Notes: generated by a model not told the origin, from the letters alone. 64,000 nt of DNA from Rhizophagus irregularis (GCF_026210795.1 NC_089449.1:1240001-1304000); one strand, 5' to 3'; shown: positions 48,725 to 60,300, numbered from the stretch's first letter. Numbers and translations: made by a program.

Positions 48725-49050
48725 TTTTCATAATTTTTCATAAATTTTCCTCTATCATAAAATTTTCCTCCATCATAATCATAAATTTTCCTCTATCATA
48801 ATCATAAATTTTCCTCTATCATAATCATAAATTTCCCTCGTTCATAAATTTTCCTCCATCATAATCATAAATTTTCCTCTATCATAATCATAAATTTTCC
48901 TCTATCATAAATATAAATTTTCCTCTATCATAAATTTTCCCCTTTCATAAATTTTCCCCTTCATAAATTTTCCTCTTTCATAAATAAATTTTCCTTTTTC
49001 ATAAATTTTTCTCTTTCATAAATAAATTTTCCTCTTTCATAAATTTTCTT
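48725..49050 (+). repeat. Tandem taaattttcctc repeat upstream of cargo gene 3
   Basis: Around 14 copies of cataaattttcctcwatcat, with or without an extra aatcat, run up to 20 bp before the start codon. The pyrimidine-rich strand is the coding strand, so the 5' leader of the transcript would be CU-rich. Confidence 0.75.
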
Positions 49051-49070
49051 CCGAACATTCTTACTTACAA

Positions 49071-50415
49071 ATGATGAATGTTAATCAAGAAGTCGATCAA
49101 GAAGTAGCAACAAGTCAACATCAAGAGGTGAATGTTCAAGAAGTAACATCAAGCCAAAATAGTATGTAGAATCATATATATAATTTTTATAATTATTAAA
49201 TAAAATTTTTATTAAGAATAAACGTTTATTTCTGTTTCAATTCTAGAATCGAACATTGTAAAATTTGTTGTAGATATAAATAAAAATATGGAAAGCCTTG
49301 GTATAAATTCTCTTAATATATCATCAAACCAAGAAGCAATTTTAGATAGTAAAGAATTCGGAATTTTTAAAATACTTTTCAATAAAGAAGAAAATACAAT
49401 TTTACAAGCAGCAAATGTAGCCCCGGGATCTAGTTCAGTAAGTTCATCAACAGCAAGAACCACTGATTTAAGATCATTCTTAACCGCGCCGGCAATCGAA
49501 ATGGCAAAAAATCTACACAAACTCCTATTATATTTTGATAATCTACCAACTATTCCTCCTACAATGAATCCAAACAATATTGACGTTAAATTGTATATTA
49601 AAAAGTTGTTAGAAAAGTTAAGTACTTTAACAAAGGAGGAGTTTGAAGCTGAAATTGAGAATCAAAATAACAAGGATTTTTTAAAAGTTTATTATTCAGA
49701 GGAGGAAGAAGAGAAAGTAGTAATTGATTTTCAGAATGAACTAAATTTTCCTGAAATCATTTCAGAAACAAACCTCTTAAAGCTTGATTCAGATTTTGAT
49801 ATTATAAAAGAAAATACTATAAAAACGTTAGTTAATCATTTAATAAAAGTTTATGACAAGATTCTTGAAGAGCATATCGAAACGGAAATAAGAAGAAGAA
49901 GAAAGTTTAGGGGATATGTAAATTTTCTTATGATATATCAAAAAATAGAGGTTTATTGTAATTTATATAAGACTAGAGCTAGGGGAGAGACGATTAAAAA
50001 TCAAACGAATAAAAAAATAATTGAATATAGCAGTTCTAGCAAATTTAAAACTCAAGATATATCAATTTTTATAAAAACAGGAAAGAGAATTGAAAAGTTA
50101 ATTAGTCTTTCAAATCGTGAATGGGGAATTATTGACGCTTTTCCAAATTTAGACATAAATTTTTTCAAATCTACAACAAGTAATGCCGCGTATGAAGTTT
50201 GGCTCAAACTCATTGAGACTGGACTCATTATGACCAAAGAAGAGGGACAAACAATTTATAATTATAAAAAAATTGAAGAGAATTATTTAAGGGAATATAA
50301 GCTTCAGAGAATATATAAATCGATTCAAGCGAGCGATCATGATGATACTGGTTCTCCGAGATACTACTTCAACGAAGATGATGACGGTGATAATGATGAA
50401 ATGATGATTGACTAG
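49071..50415 (+). CDS. Cargo gene 3: alpha-helical protein, 2 exons, about 420 aa
   Basis: Exon 1 (49071-49161) encodes MMNVNQEVDQEVATSQHQ, and exon 2 (49247-50415) continues in frame after a consensus intron. The N-terminus is Q/E/V-rich. Next comes a region with NVAPGSSSVSSSTARTTDL, then a helical domain with PAIEMAKNLHKLLLYFDNLP, IRRRRKFRGYVNFLMIYQK, and SLSNREWGIIDAFPNLDINF followed by FKSTTSNAAYEVWLKLIETG. It ends in a very acidic tail (EDDDGDNDEMMID). There are no membrane segments or known motifs. The frame of more than 1.1 kb without interruption argues for recent function. The repeat-rich leader at 48375-49050 may hold its promoter. Confidence 0.75.
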
Positions 50416-51326
50416 TGATTTCATTTTTTTTCTTCTATTTTCATTTTTTTTTGGTTTTTTGAATATCTCTATCTATTAGAGATCCTTTTTTTTTTATAAT
50501 TCTAATAATTTCAACTGGGTTTTGTCGGGCGATTTTTTTTTTGGAAAAATCTATTGTGTTATAGTTAAGGTCAGTGTGCGTTGGCATTATAATTGCGTTT
50601 AGGGACAGTACGTTGAATTATAATTACGTTAGGATTAGGGTCAAGATGTTTGGTTTATGGGATTATGTAATAAAATCATTGTATTTTAACAGTTAGATAA
50701 TTTCTTTATTAATATATAATAAAATACATTGCTATAGTTGAAATTTTATAGTGACAAATAGTTATTCATCACCATCTGATTATGGTGATAAATGGTAATT
50801 TATATAAATGACGTGATATAGAATTTGTTTATTTTATTTTATTTTATTTTAAGGATTTTAAGGTAAGCCAGGAGAATACATTGATAATTTTAAGCTAATA
50901 AATTATAAAAACACACAATGTAGAATCGTCGCCCAATAAATCGAGCCCTGACTAGAACTATATAAAAACTATTCTAAAACCCAACCGAAGTAGAATAGGT
51001 AATAAAAGTAATAAAACGCACAAATAAACAATTGAACAACAAGTGCAGACCCGTATTTTCCTTTCAACCCATAAGATAAGGTTGCCACCTGTGAATACTG
51101 TAAAAGGTGGAGTGGTTAACGCTATTTTAAGTTGTTAAATTTGTAAAAACAAAAAGAGAACAAATCACATAATAGTGAAAAAAAAGAAAAACCTAAGTTA
51201 TTATATAACTATAATACTATATATATAAAAATACGAAAAATTTCAATACTATAAAGTGGTGAAAAAAGAGGACCAATATATCTATAAATATAAAAAAGAG
51301 GGAGAGCATCTAATAAAATGAAATTA
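50416..51326. other. Intergenic between convergent genes
   Basis: AT-rich 3' regions with no exon. A tttatttta tandem lies at 50828-50853. Confidence 0.4.
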
Positions 51327-52711
51327 TTAGTTCGAACAAAAATTAGTAACCAAGGCTGAATCTTCAGTAAAATGATGAAACCTTTTCCTCATATGGAGAT
51401 TGTAATGCAAGTCCGAATTAAAATTCCTAGTGGCTGACCGTTTAAGTTGACGAGGCGCCTGATGAGTAACATATTCCGGTTCATATAGTTTATTATGCCG
51501 TACTGTGAGAGCAAGATGGAGACCGCTTTCGTCCATTGTTTCTTCTAAAATTTGTAACTGTTTGATATTGAAATCAGGGTCGGTAGCGCGACCTTTTTGT
51601 TTCTTTTTTCCTTTTGTCGGAGGTAAGGAAGATGATGCAATAGGAGAATGTTGTCGTCTCAAGTATGTGTGATAATCATAACAAACGTTTTGATAATGAG
51701 TAAGAGCGATAGTCAAATTATCGCGATAGAGAGCGATTTCAGTAGTAGTCTTCCCATTGAACTTTCAAATCATCGATGCGTGTCGCAAGTTGAGTTTCGC
51801 GATCTCGTGTAGCTTTATAGCTCTTATTGCAGCAATCCACTGTTTACTACCCACTGTTTACTACCCACTTGTCTTGTAAGGGTCGAAGGGTTTTCTTTTC
51901 ATTATGAGATAACGAAGAATGTAGCTTGCCATCCTTATACATGGGCTCTTCGGGAACAAACGGATAGGAACGGGATTAGAAACCGTATTAGCTTTATCCG
52001 ATTTTTTTTAGATTTCTTGGTCGTGGCGGCTTTAATGGCCTCAATTTCAATAATCTACTGTTTGCTACCAACTTTCAACGGTTGAAGATTTTTCTTATCT
52101 TTCTTAGATAATTTAGAATATGTAAGACCACCCTTGTAGATAGGTTCATCAGGGATAAATGGGATAAGATGGAGGGGAAATTGACCATCTTTCGAAGTAG
52201 TATTAGATGAAGAAGAACCAGAGGGATCAGCAAAAGCAACTGAAGTATTGACGACAGGTGTTGAATTATTGTCGTCCGTTGGAGATTTAATAATGTTGTC
52301 CTCGATCGATGATGATGCCATTTTGTTATCTCATAAGACGGATCAAATATAGATCCATGGACATTTGAATCGAAGTATTTAGCAATATAGTAGTACTTCT
52401 CGTTGCACTTCGGGTAGTGTTGAGGATTCAAGGAACGGTAGCTGAAAAGTATAGTAACGCTGTAGTGGAACCTGAAATTTCTTCTTATATTTCAAATGCA
52501 TAATCGGCTTTCTGAAATTTTGTGATTGTTGAAATAGGAAACCTTTTCTTTTTGACGCTAAAAGTTTATCTTCAAGTGAGGCGTCAGCTGTAAGATCAGA
52601 CTTATGAAAAACTTGCCTACATTTGCGTTCAAATCGTGCTTGTTGTCTTTTCCGGACATTTGGATTGTCGCTGTTTTGAAGATTAAAGTTGAAAAAACGA
52701 CCTTTTTTCAT
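51327..52711 (-). pseudogene. Cargo locus 4: degenerate minus-strand gene(s), unknown family
   Basis: Three coding blocks share one strand. Block 1 (52711-52379) starts MKKGRFFNFNLQNSDNPN and is basic. Block 2 (52321-52055) starts MASSSIEDNIIKSPTDDNN and contains FIPDEPIYKGGLTYSKLSKK. Block 3 (about 51740-51327) contains LTHYQNVCYDYHTYLRR and ATDPDFNIKQLQILEETMD. A second, frame-shifted copy of part of block 2 (PEEPMYKDGKLHSSLSHNEK) lies at 51980-51850, so the locus holds an internal duplication. Frames change between blocks, and I found no introns that would fix this. It is probably a decayed gene. No domain was recognised. Confidence 0.45.
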
Positions 52712-53438
52712 GATATTGTCGATACTGTTAGCGCAATATTGCGATTGAAAAGAAATAAAATCCTTTTAACTCCATAATGTCCGTATTCGTTTCATTTTCC
52801 ACATCTGCTATTTCTTCTCTAGTTTCTCGATTGATTGTACCCTTATTTCACTTTATTTTATATTGAATACCTTCGAGTAATTTTTGAATTTATGAATTGT
52901 ACAATCGTACAATCGTTATTTTCGTTCGTTTCTCTCTTTTCTATCTTCTCTTTTGCATAATGCAAGGTCGCCTCGTCCTTGAAACATAAAAACATTCTAT
53001 CTATTGTAATGATTTAATAAAACTATATATTTTTGTGAAAATTTTACTATTACGTTTCGAATCAGCTCTAACGTTCTTTATACTCGGCATTTTTGATCAC
53101 ATGTTTTATTGTTGGTGTAACCCGATCAGCAAATCAATCAATCAATTCACTCCACTCCGCCACAATGCATATAGGCGCTGTGAAACAAAAATAGCCATTT
53201 GCTTACACGCATCACCCCCAACTGGCGTTGCTATGCTCCAACATATCATTTAAAAGAGCAGTAAAAGGCATATTCTTATGCATATTCTTATGCTTCGACC
53301 CAACATATCATTATGCTCGACCCAACATATCATTTAAAAGAAAGCAGTAAAAGGAGCTTCGGTGACTTTTAATTGTTTACTGTATTCATATTGTATATCT
53401 TATATATCAATACGTTTTTCTCTAATAGTTTTTATAAT
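52712..53438. promoter_or_regulatory. Divergent intergenic region of cargo loci 4 and 5
   Basis: The genes on either side point away from each other. A short duplication (cccaacatatcatttaaaag, with an intervening copy) lies at 53235-53345, just before the start of cargo gene 5. Confidence 0.4.
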
Positions 53439-55492
53439 GTCATGTTTAGTAACAGCTAAGGTTGAAAAACTTTTACTAGAAGGACCTCTTGATGCTATAT
53501 GTTCTGCTACCGTTATATACCAGACAATGAACAGAAATGACTTACTTCCATATGAAGAAGTTATAAAAATAGTAGAAAGTGCGGTTAAATCATCGTTAAA
53601 AAGAATAAGAGATTTCCAACGAAAAGAAAGTGTGATGGAGGTTTTAACGGAGGTTAGTAATAATAGGCGCATTAATATTCGTTATTGTGCAAACTGATGA
53701 ATTTACGGCAGTGTAATGTGTTATAGTAGTTTTGGTTGTCACTGCTGAAGGTTGGGGGATGCCGGCCCAGAAGAGCGATGTTGTTAGGAACAAATCCTTT
53801 AGATGTCGAGGGTTTCTGCTCTCCTCTAGCTGTGCGTGACTATCTTAGCTATTACATGATTGTGCACGTGCAGCAAAATTTAATATTCATAAAATTAATG
53901 TGGTCACTAACTTATATTATATCGATATTTGCTAATTAACTGTCGTAGATGAAAAGCGGATATAAAAGCATATTAGGATTAAATAAGATCAAGGTGTTGG
54001 ATACGGTACAGTATTTCTTAATATATATATATATATGGATTGGAAAATCTTATCACGATCTAATCAATCATAATTTCAGAATGAGGAATCAACGCCAGAT
54101 ACTACGGAGGAAGAAATAAAGAAAAATATTGAGATGTTAAATGAAAAGCTTAAAGTATGTGTTTTTCTATTTTTTATAATCATACGTACCAATACTTATA
54201 AAGGTATTCTCTATATAGCATCCTTTGGGTGATGATGATGGGCCTCTCTATAGCGCCCTTAAGAAAACAGTTGAGAATATCGTTCTTTCAGATCTTACAT
54301 GGCGAGATCCTGTAGCAAACATGGTTCTAAGCGATAACTCGTATATAGTAACAGGATTACATCGCAAATTAAAACCAATCTTTATGGTGAGAAGCAATTT
54401 AGTGTTATTGGATGAATTGCATTCATACTCATTCTTTTTCATTATAACAACAGGAACCATGCAATAAAATGAAATGTACTCCCCCCAAATTAGTTGTAAA
54501 AAAATGTGAGGATTTCTTAGAAAATTTTGAAGTATTGTCTACTCATAAAATCGTGGAAAATGCCAAACACGATAATAAATGGAAAGAAGATGATTCTGAT
54601 CTATTAAAAATAACAGGTCGAATTTTAGATGTACTGTAAGTTTTTCAATAATAACTTCATTATATAAATAGTAATTGTATGATAACATTTTCCGATATTT
54701 ATTTTACCTAGTGGCGAAATATGGAGTAGTCCAATTTATGCGACAAGTACTTCCCGTAATAAACAGAGCGAAGGAACTTATATTACCGATGTTATAGTCC
54801 CTTTACTTCGTGCAAGCCTGGCGAACCTACCAAATGGTTATATCTGTACAAGCATGTAAGTAGTCACGTGATTACTATTTTAACCATGGCTCAGATACTT
54901 AGTGTGTATTTTTATCAAATTTCAGTGCAGAACGTCAGAGTATTGCAAGCAAGATTCGAAAAAATAAAGGGATCGATGGAGAACGAATCGGTAAAAAACC
55001 CGATATTATGGGAATAATGAAGCAAGACACAAATGATATCGAGTTGATTTATGTTGAAAGCTCTCGCATTACATGTAGCGAAAAAAAAAAGATGATTATG
55101 ATGTAAAATTGTGGAGAGAAATGATAGACGGGACAAGTGCTATAAACGCATTATGTAGACCGGCCGGTAATGAATTTGGAGTTGTTGGTATTCAAATTGC
55201 TGGTTTAGATATGCGATTAAATGTTTTGGTAAAGGATCTAGGTGGTATACCGCGATATTTCCATCTTGATCATGCTGAAATCCCAATATCGCCACATTTA
55301 ACAAACACTAAATCCCTTATACGTGTTTTATTGAACCTAAGGAACGTTATGATTGTAAATAAAAGTTTAATAACGCAGGCGTTATTAGAAAACCCACCTC
55401 GTAATACTAGTCAAAGTACTACTGTCAGTACACCAGATAATTCCATGTATTATAATAGTAATTCCGTGTATTATAATAGTAATAATAACTAG
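53439..55492 (+). CDS. Cargo gene 5: PD-(D/E)XK nuclease-like protein, 7 exons, one frame problem
   Basis: Exons 53439-53652, 53949-54005, 54080-54154, 54219-54386, 54454-54635, 54712-54855 and 54926-55492 all join in frame with consensus introns. The N-terminus (MSCLVTAKVEKLLLEGPLD) and a charged middle lead to a C-terminal domain with GERIGKKPDIMGIMK and ELIYVESSR. The D and E-x-S there sit like the D and E-x-K of PD-(D/E)XK nucleases. WREMIDGTSAINALCRP, GVVGIQIAGLDMRLNVLV and a helical end follow. At a run of ten A bases (55081-55090) the frame is off by one: the upstream frame meets a stop at 55105, while the downstream frame continues perfectly to 55492. A sequencing error in the homopolymer, a real frameshift or slippage could each explain this. 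Confidence 0.65.
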
Positions 55493-55599
55493 TATTAAAC
55501 CTTAATTAATAAATGAAAATCACATTACATACAATGCTGGTATATATGAAATGAGTAAAAAAGTCTCAATAAACTTCCTTTTAGGTTTTTTTTTCGTTT

Positions 55600-56040
55600 T
55601 ATTTCTTTTAGAATAAAATACACTAAGCCATCGTGTCCTGATGTCGAATGTTTGATTGACGTCGAATCAACGCTCGTCCGATGTCATCTCGATTCGCATA
55701 ATGTTTGTGTGACGACAAATAGACACCTGTTCGATGTCATTTCGATGTTTACTTAATGTACACAAGGCGGGAAAAATAAACATTTTTCGACATTAACTTA
55801 ATATTGAAACAATGTAAGTGCGATGTTATTATTCGATGTCTATTCGTTTACTAATCGTAGTTATTCGATGTCGAATCGATATCACTACGATTAGTAAACG
55901 AATAGACATCGAATCAACGTATTTAAGTTCAACTTAAAGATGTCGAATCGATTTTCATCACGACATCATGGTGACGTCTGATCAATATAGAATCGACATT
56001 GATTTTATATCGACCGTAACTCTAACTGAAATTTCTGTAA
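55600..56040. repeat. Region of tcgatgtcgaat words with a perfect 30-bp inverted repeat
   Basis: Arms at 55831-55860 and 55885-55914 are exact reverse complements around a 24-base loop. The words gatgtcgaatcgat and its variants recur through 55640-56000 on both strands. Confidence 0.8.
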
Positions 56041-56049
56041 AGTAATTTA

Positions 56050-56930
56050 CTAAGGTTTTAATTTAAAGATTAAGCGGTATCAAGAAAAATTCGCGCGAAC
56101 TTTTCTTGCCATTGTTCAAAGTATATCATTGTTTTTTTTAAAGCAATTGATTAAACAATGGCAAGAAAAGTTCGCACGAACTTTTCTTGCCATTGTTCAA
56201 AGTAGCATTTTTTTTTTTAAAGCAATTGATTAAACAATGGCAAGAAAAATTCGCGCGAACTTTTCTTGCTATTGTTCGAAGCATACCATTGTTTTTTTTT
56301 AAAGCAATTGATTAAACAATGGTAAGAAAAATTCGCTCGAACTTTTCTTGCTATTGTTCGAAGCATACCATTGTTTTTTTTTAAAGCAATCGATTAAACA
56401 ATGACAAGAAAAATTCGCGCGAACTTTTCTTGCTATTGTTCAAAGTATATCATTGTTTTTTTAAAGCAATTGATTAAACAATGGCAAGAAAAATTCGCTC
56501 GAACTTTTCTTGCTATTGTTCGAAGCATACCATTGTTTTTTTTAAAGCAATTGATTAAACAATAGCAAGTAAAATTCGCGCGAACTTTTCTTGCTATTAT
56601 TCAAGTATATCATTGTTTATTTAAAGCAATCGATTAAACAATGGCAAGAAAAATTCGCTCGAACTTTTCTTCTTGCTATTATTCAAAGTATACCATTGTT
56701 TTTTTTTTAAAGCAATTGATTAAACAATGGCAAGAAAAATTCGCGCGAACTTTTCTTGGATTGTTCAAAGTATACCATTGTTTTTTTCAAAGCAATCGAT
56801 TAAACAATGACAAGAAAAGTTCGCGAATTTTCTTGATACTGCTTAAAAATTAAAAAAATTAAGCAGTACCAAGGAAAATTCGCGAACTTTTCTTGTCATT
56901 GTTTAATTTATCGATCATGCTTTCAACTAT
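56050..56930. repeat. Hairpin array 3: about 10 units, bounded by hybrid palindromes
   Basis: The same 80-bp unit as arrays 1 and 2. The left edge (56060-56112) is a hybrid hairpin with one arm of the gcggtatcaagaa type and one of the ttcttgccattgtt type. The right edge (56800-56920) passes back through ttcttgatactgctta and aagcagtaccaagg. Left flank words (ttttaatttaaagattaagc) are shared with the left flank of array 2. Confidence 0.85.
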
Positions 56931-57890
56931 ACAGTTAAAAAGTTAAACTGTTAAAGTTGAGCGGTATCTTAACAATCGTAATTATCGGACTTAGAACTTT
57001 TTAATCATATTTCTGATCAAATTATGCACATTTGTGGTTATTGTATAGATTATTGTATAGGACTATAGGCTATTTACCGTCTTTTTCCGGGTTAATTAAA
57101 TCTATAATGTAAGAACAAAATTATTGGCTGATCAGTGTTGATTACCACGTGAAAATTAGCCAATAGATGATTGCAGATCATTTGTTTTTGTAACGTGAAT
57201 AATATAAGTTTGAAAAATACAAACTCTTTCTTTTATTTTGTTTTTACTTTTTTACTCAAGTTATTATTATCTCAGATATTACATTTATTTGTTTCTTTTT
57301 ATCATTGCTTTTTTACTCAAGTTATTATTATTTCAGATATTACATTTATTTGTTTTATTTTTATTATTTAAGAAGAATTGTGAAGTTATAATAGTTTTTT
57401 ATATTGGTTAACTTTCAGTTATTACTAATTATTTATTTTGACTTCTTGAACTTTTCTAATATAGACATGTTTATATACTTAATAAAGTAGGTACAGTCAT
57501 TTATTTTCTTTTCTTTTTTTTGTCTTTATTTATCCTTTTCTTTTATTACTACTAGTTTTGTCTTCTTTTAATCATTACTAATTTTATTTTACTAATTTTA
57601 TCTTTTTATTACTACTAATTGTATCTCCTTTTTATTGCTACTAATTTTATCGCTACTAATCTAATCTTTAATAATTTCATTCTTTTGTTACTACTAATTC
57701 ATCTTTAATTACTACTAACTACATCTTTTTATTACTACTAATTTCATCTTTTATTAATTTTTTATTACTACTAATTTTATTTTTTTATCTTTTTTATCAC
57801 TATTAAAATTGTACCTTCTAACTTTTCTATATCTGATTATAGTATTTTTAATTTAATAATAAAATTTAATAATTATAAGGACAAATTTTC
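56931..57890. other. Non-coding; attactactaat low-complexity tract
   Basis: From 57530 to 57830 tttattactactaatttt words repeat irregularly. A 63-bp near duplication (ttttttactcaagttattat) lies at 57245-57350. No gene was found. Confidence 0.5.
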
Positions 57891-59187
57891 ATGTTAAATA
57901 TATAAATATTATATATAAAAATACCGTAGTAATAATACTTGCAAATATGATAAAATATGCGTATATTATGCTGTTAGCAAATAACCACCAGTATAAAACA
58001 TACGTTGTACACTGAGACATAATACTGTTCGCAAATAACCACCAGTGTAAAACATACGTTATTCGCAAATAACAACAAGTATAAAACATACGTTATAAAC
58101 TGAGGCATCATGCTGTTCGCAAATAACCACCAGTATGAAACATACGTTATAAGCTGAGGTATAATACTGTTCGCAAATAATAACAAGTATAAAACATACG
58201 CTATAAACTGAGGCATCATGCTGTTCGCAAATAACCACCAGTGTAAAACATACGTTATTCGCAAATAACAACAAGTATAAAACATACGTTATAAACTGAG
58301 GCATCATGCTGTTCGCAAATAATAACAAGTATAAAACATACGCTATAAACTGAGGCATCATGCTGTTCGTAAATAACCACCAGTATAAAACATACGTTAT
58401 AAGCTGAGGTATAATACTGTTCGCAAATAATAACAAGTATAAAACATACGCTATAAACTGAGGCATCATGCTGTTCGCAAATAACAACAAGTATAAAACA
58501 TACGTTATAAACTGAGGCATCATGCTGTTCGCAAATAATAACAAGTATAAAACATACGCTATAAACTGAGGCATCATGCTGTTCGTAAATAACCACCAGT
58601 ATAAAACATACGTTATAAGCTGAGGTATAATACTGTTCGCAAATAATAACAAGTATAAAACATACGCTATAAACTGAGGCATCATGCTGTTCGCAAATAA
58701 CAACAAGTATAAAACGTACGTTATAAACTGAGGCATCATGCTGTTCGCAAATAACAACAAGTATAAAACGTACGTTATAAACTGAGGCATAATACTGTTC
58801 GCAAATAACCACCAGTGTAAAACATACGCTATAAACTGAGGCATCATGCTGTTCGCAAATAACCACCAGTATAAAACATACGTTATAAGCTGAGGTATAA
58901 TACTGTTCGCAAATAACAACAAGTATAAAACGTATGTTATAAACTGGAATACCATGCTGTTCGCAAATAATCACATACGTTATAAACCGAGATATAATAC
59001 TGTATATAAGTATAAAGTATACAAATCTTCACTATTTAAAAATACCGTGTATATAATACGGTGTGCAAAATACCGAATGTATATCGTATGTGAAAATACT
59101 GTTAAAATACTTTAATGATACTGTAATGATACTGTTCGCAAAATACGGTAATACCGTATGTTAACAGTATCCATATTTTTTATAGGG
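57890..59187. repeat. Right terminal repeats of the giant element: about 18-20 units of 55 bp
   Basis: The word ctgttcgcaaataa recurs about every 55 bp from 57969 to 58970, followed by accaccagt or aacaagt, aaaacatacg and ctgaggyat. Toward the end the order breaks down into actgt, acggtat and gttcgcaaaa words, and the terminus ccatattttttataggg closes the element at 59187. Long minus-strand frames across it are artefacts of a stop-free repeat. Confidence 0.8.
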
Positions 59188-60300
59188 AAATAAAGATGTC
59201 TGTAATCGAAATTCTAATCTTGGAAGAAAAACAGCATTATATAAATAAGCAACATGTTGAGCCAATAATTTCTTTAGCGTAAGAAGGGCAGCCATATCTT
59301 TGACCATAGAACAAGCTTGTTTAAGCACAAACTGTGAAGAAGCAGAAAGCGAAAACCAAACTCCTAGAAATCGAAAAGAAGTGTTAAGGGCCAAAGAAGT
59401 GAGGGTAAGTGTATGGTCATTAATTAAAGGAGATGGGGAAAGTCCAAAGAAGATTACGGAAAATGGTTCAGAAGAAGAAATGAATGTTGTTTAAATTCTA
59501 TAGGCGAATAATTCAAAAGAGCAGAAGATTTCAAATAAAAGGGATCAGACGCCTCATGATTTAACACTGTAAGCAAAGGATCCAGATAGATTATCCATAA
59601 AAGAGGGGAAATGATTTCTCCTTGGTCAATACCAACACGCACTCTATACCTAGAAGTATCACTGTGGCAAGTAATAATTTTATTATTTCGTCGAGTAAAT
59701 AGGTTGAGAATAAAACGCACTAAAAGTGCAGGAAAATGTAATCGTTATAAAGCTAGTTTATTAAGCATATTAAGATCCATAGAATTAAAAGCTTTAGAGA
59801 TATTCTGAGAAACGATCCATAGATCTTGGTCATCAGAAGAATCATATTTGTGTTGATGAATAATAGCATTTAACATTTTGATAGGTATGTCTGTAGAACC
59901 ACCAGGCAATCCAGCAAAGTTACGTCCTTGGAGAATTTTGTTGTTAGCAAGCAGATGTGAAAGGCGATTAGTAATGACCTTAACAACATATTTGCGAACA
60001 GTTTCCAGAAGGGTAATAGGACAAGTATTTTTGAGTTTAACGTCAAAGTCATGAGACTTGGGAATAAGATAAACAACAGCTTCACGCCAATCGGCAGGAA
60101 TATCATCACGCAAAAGACAGGAGTTGGCAAGGAGAAGGGAAAATTCTAAAGCGTCTCTGAATAGATGTTTCAATATCTCATAAGAAATCTTGGATAGACC
60201 AGAGGCTTTGTTGTTAGGCATGAAAGAGATGATTTGTGACCATTCTTGTAACGAAATCAGAAATAAGACAGGGTCATATAGTAATACTAACACTTCCTAG
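59188..60300 (-). mobile_element. LINE, 5' half (reverse transcriptase), split by the giant element
   Basis: From about 60293 the frame reads SFMPNNKASGLSKISYEIL, PADWREAVVYLIPKSH, GRNFAGLPGGSTDIPIK and LWIVSQNISKAFNSMD. Motif A therefore has Asn in place of both usual Asp positions, in contrast with the neighbouring copy. VGIDQGEIISPLLW (motif B) and SFRFLGVWF follow, with stops and shifts between. It ends LEFRLQTSLF at 59188, where the element starts. The matching continuation is at 34409. The catalytic change and stops mean this copy was inactive. Confidence 0.75.

Larger units (their letters stand above)
34410..59187. mobile_element. Giant Plavaka/CACTA-like DNA transposon with cargo genes, 24.8 kb
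   Basis: Both ends begin, reading inward, with the identical 16-mer CCCTATAAAAAATATG, followed three bases later by ACTGTT. Further inward both ends carry the words TACTGTTCGCAAA, ATACGGTAT and TATAACGTAT. The block is flanked by AAA on each side (34407-34409 and 59188-59190). The left flank is the 3' half and the right flank the 5' half of one LINE, same strand and order; the empty site reads QTSLF directly followed by SESIIQS. Three-base duplications are typical of CACTA/CMC elements, and a Tnp2/Plavaka transposase lies inside (40876-44191). Other contents are a hAT relic, an orphan C2H2 ORF, five further gene loci and three hairpin arrays. The element may be composite, because a terminus-like sequence lies near 46746. 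Without the LINE evidence the boundaries would have been missed. Confidence 0.75.

Noticed and set aside
58059-58974. Two long overlapping minus-strand frames (298 and 239 codons) with a repeated YVLYLLLFANS-type product
   Set aside because: They arise because the 55-bp tandem unit has no stop in two frames; the product is the repeat itself read in rotating frames, with no independent coding evidence.
34410-59187. Reading the large block as a Starship or a Polinton
   Set aside because: No tyrosine-recombinase captain, capsid or protein-primed polymerase was seen inside; the transposase is of Tnp2/Plavaka type and the duplication is 3 bp.
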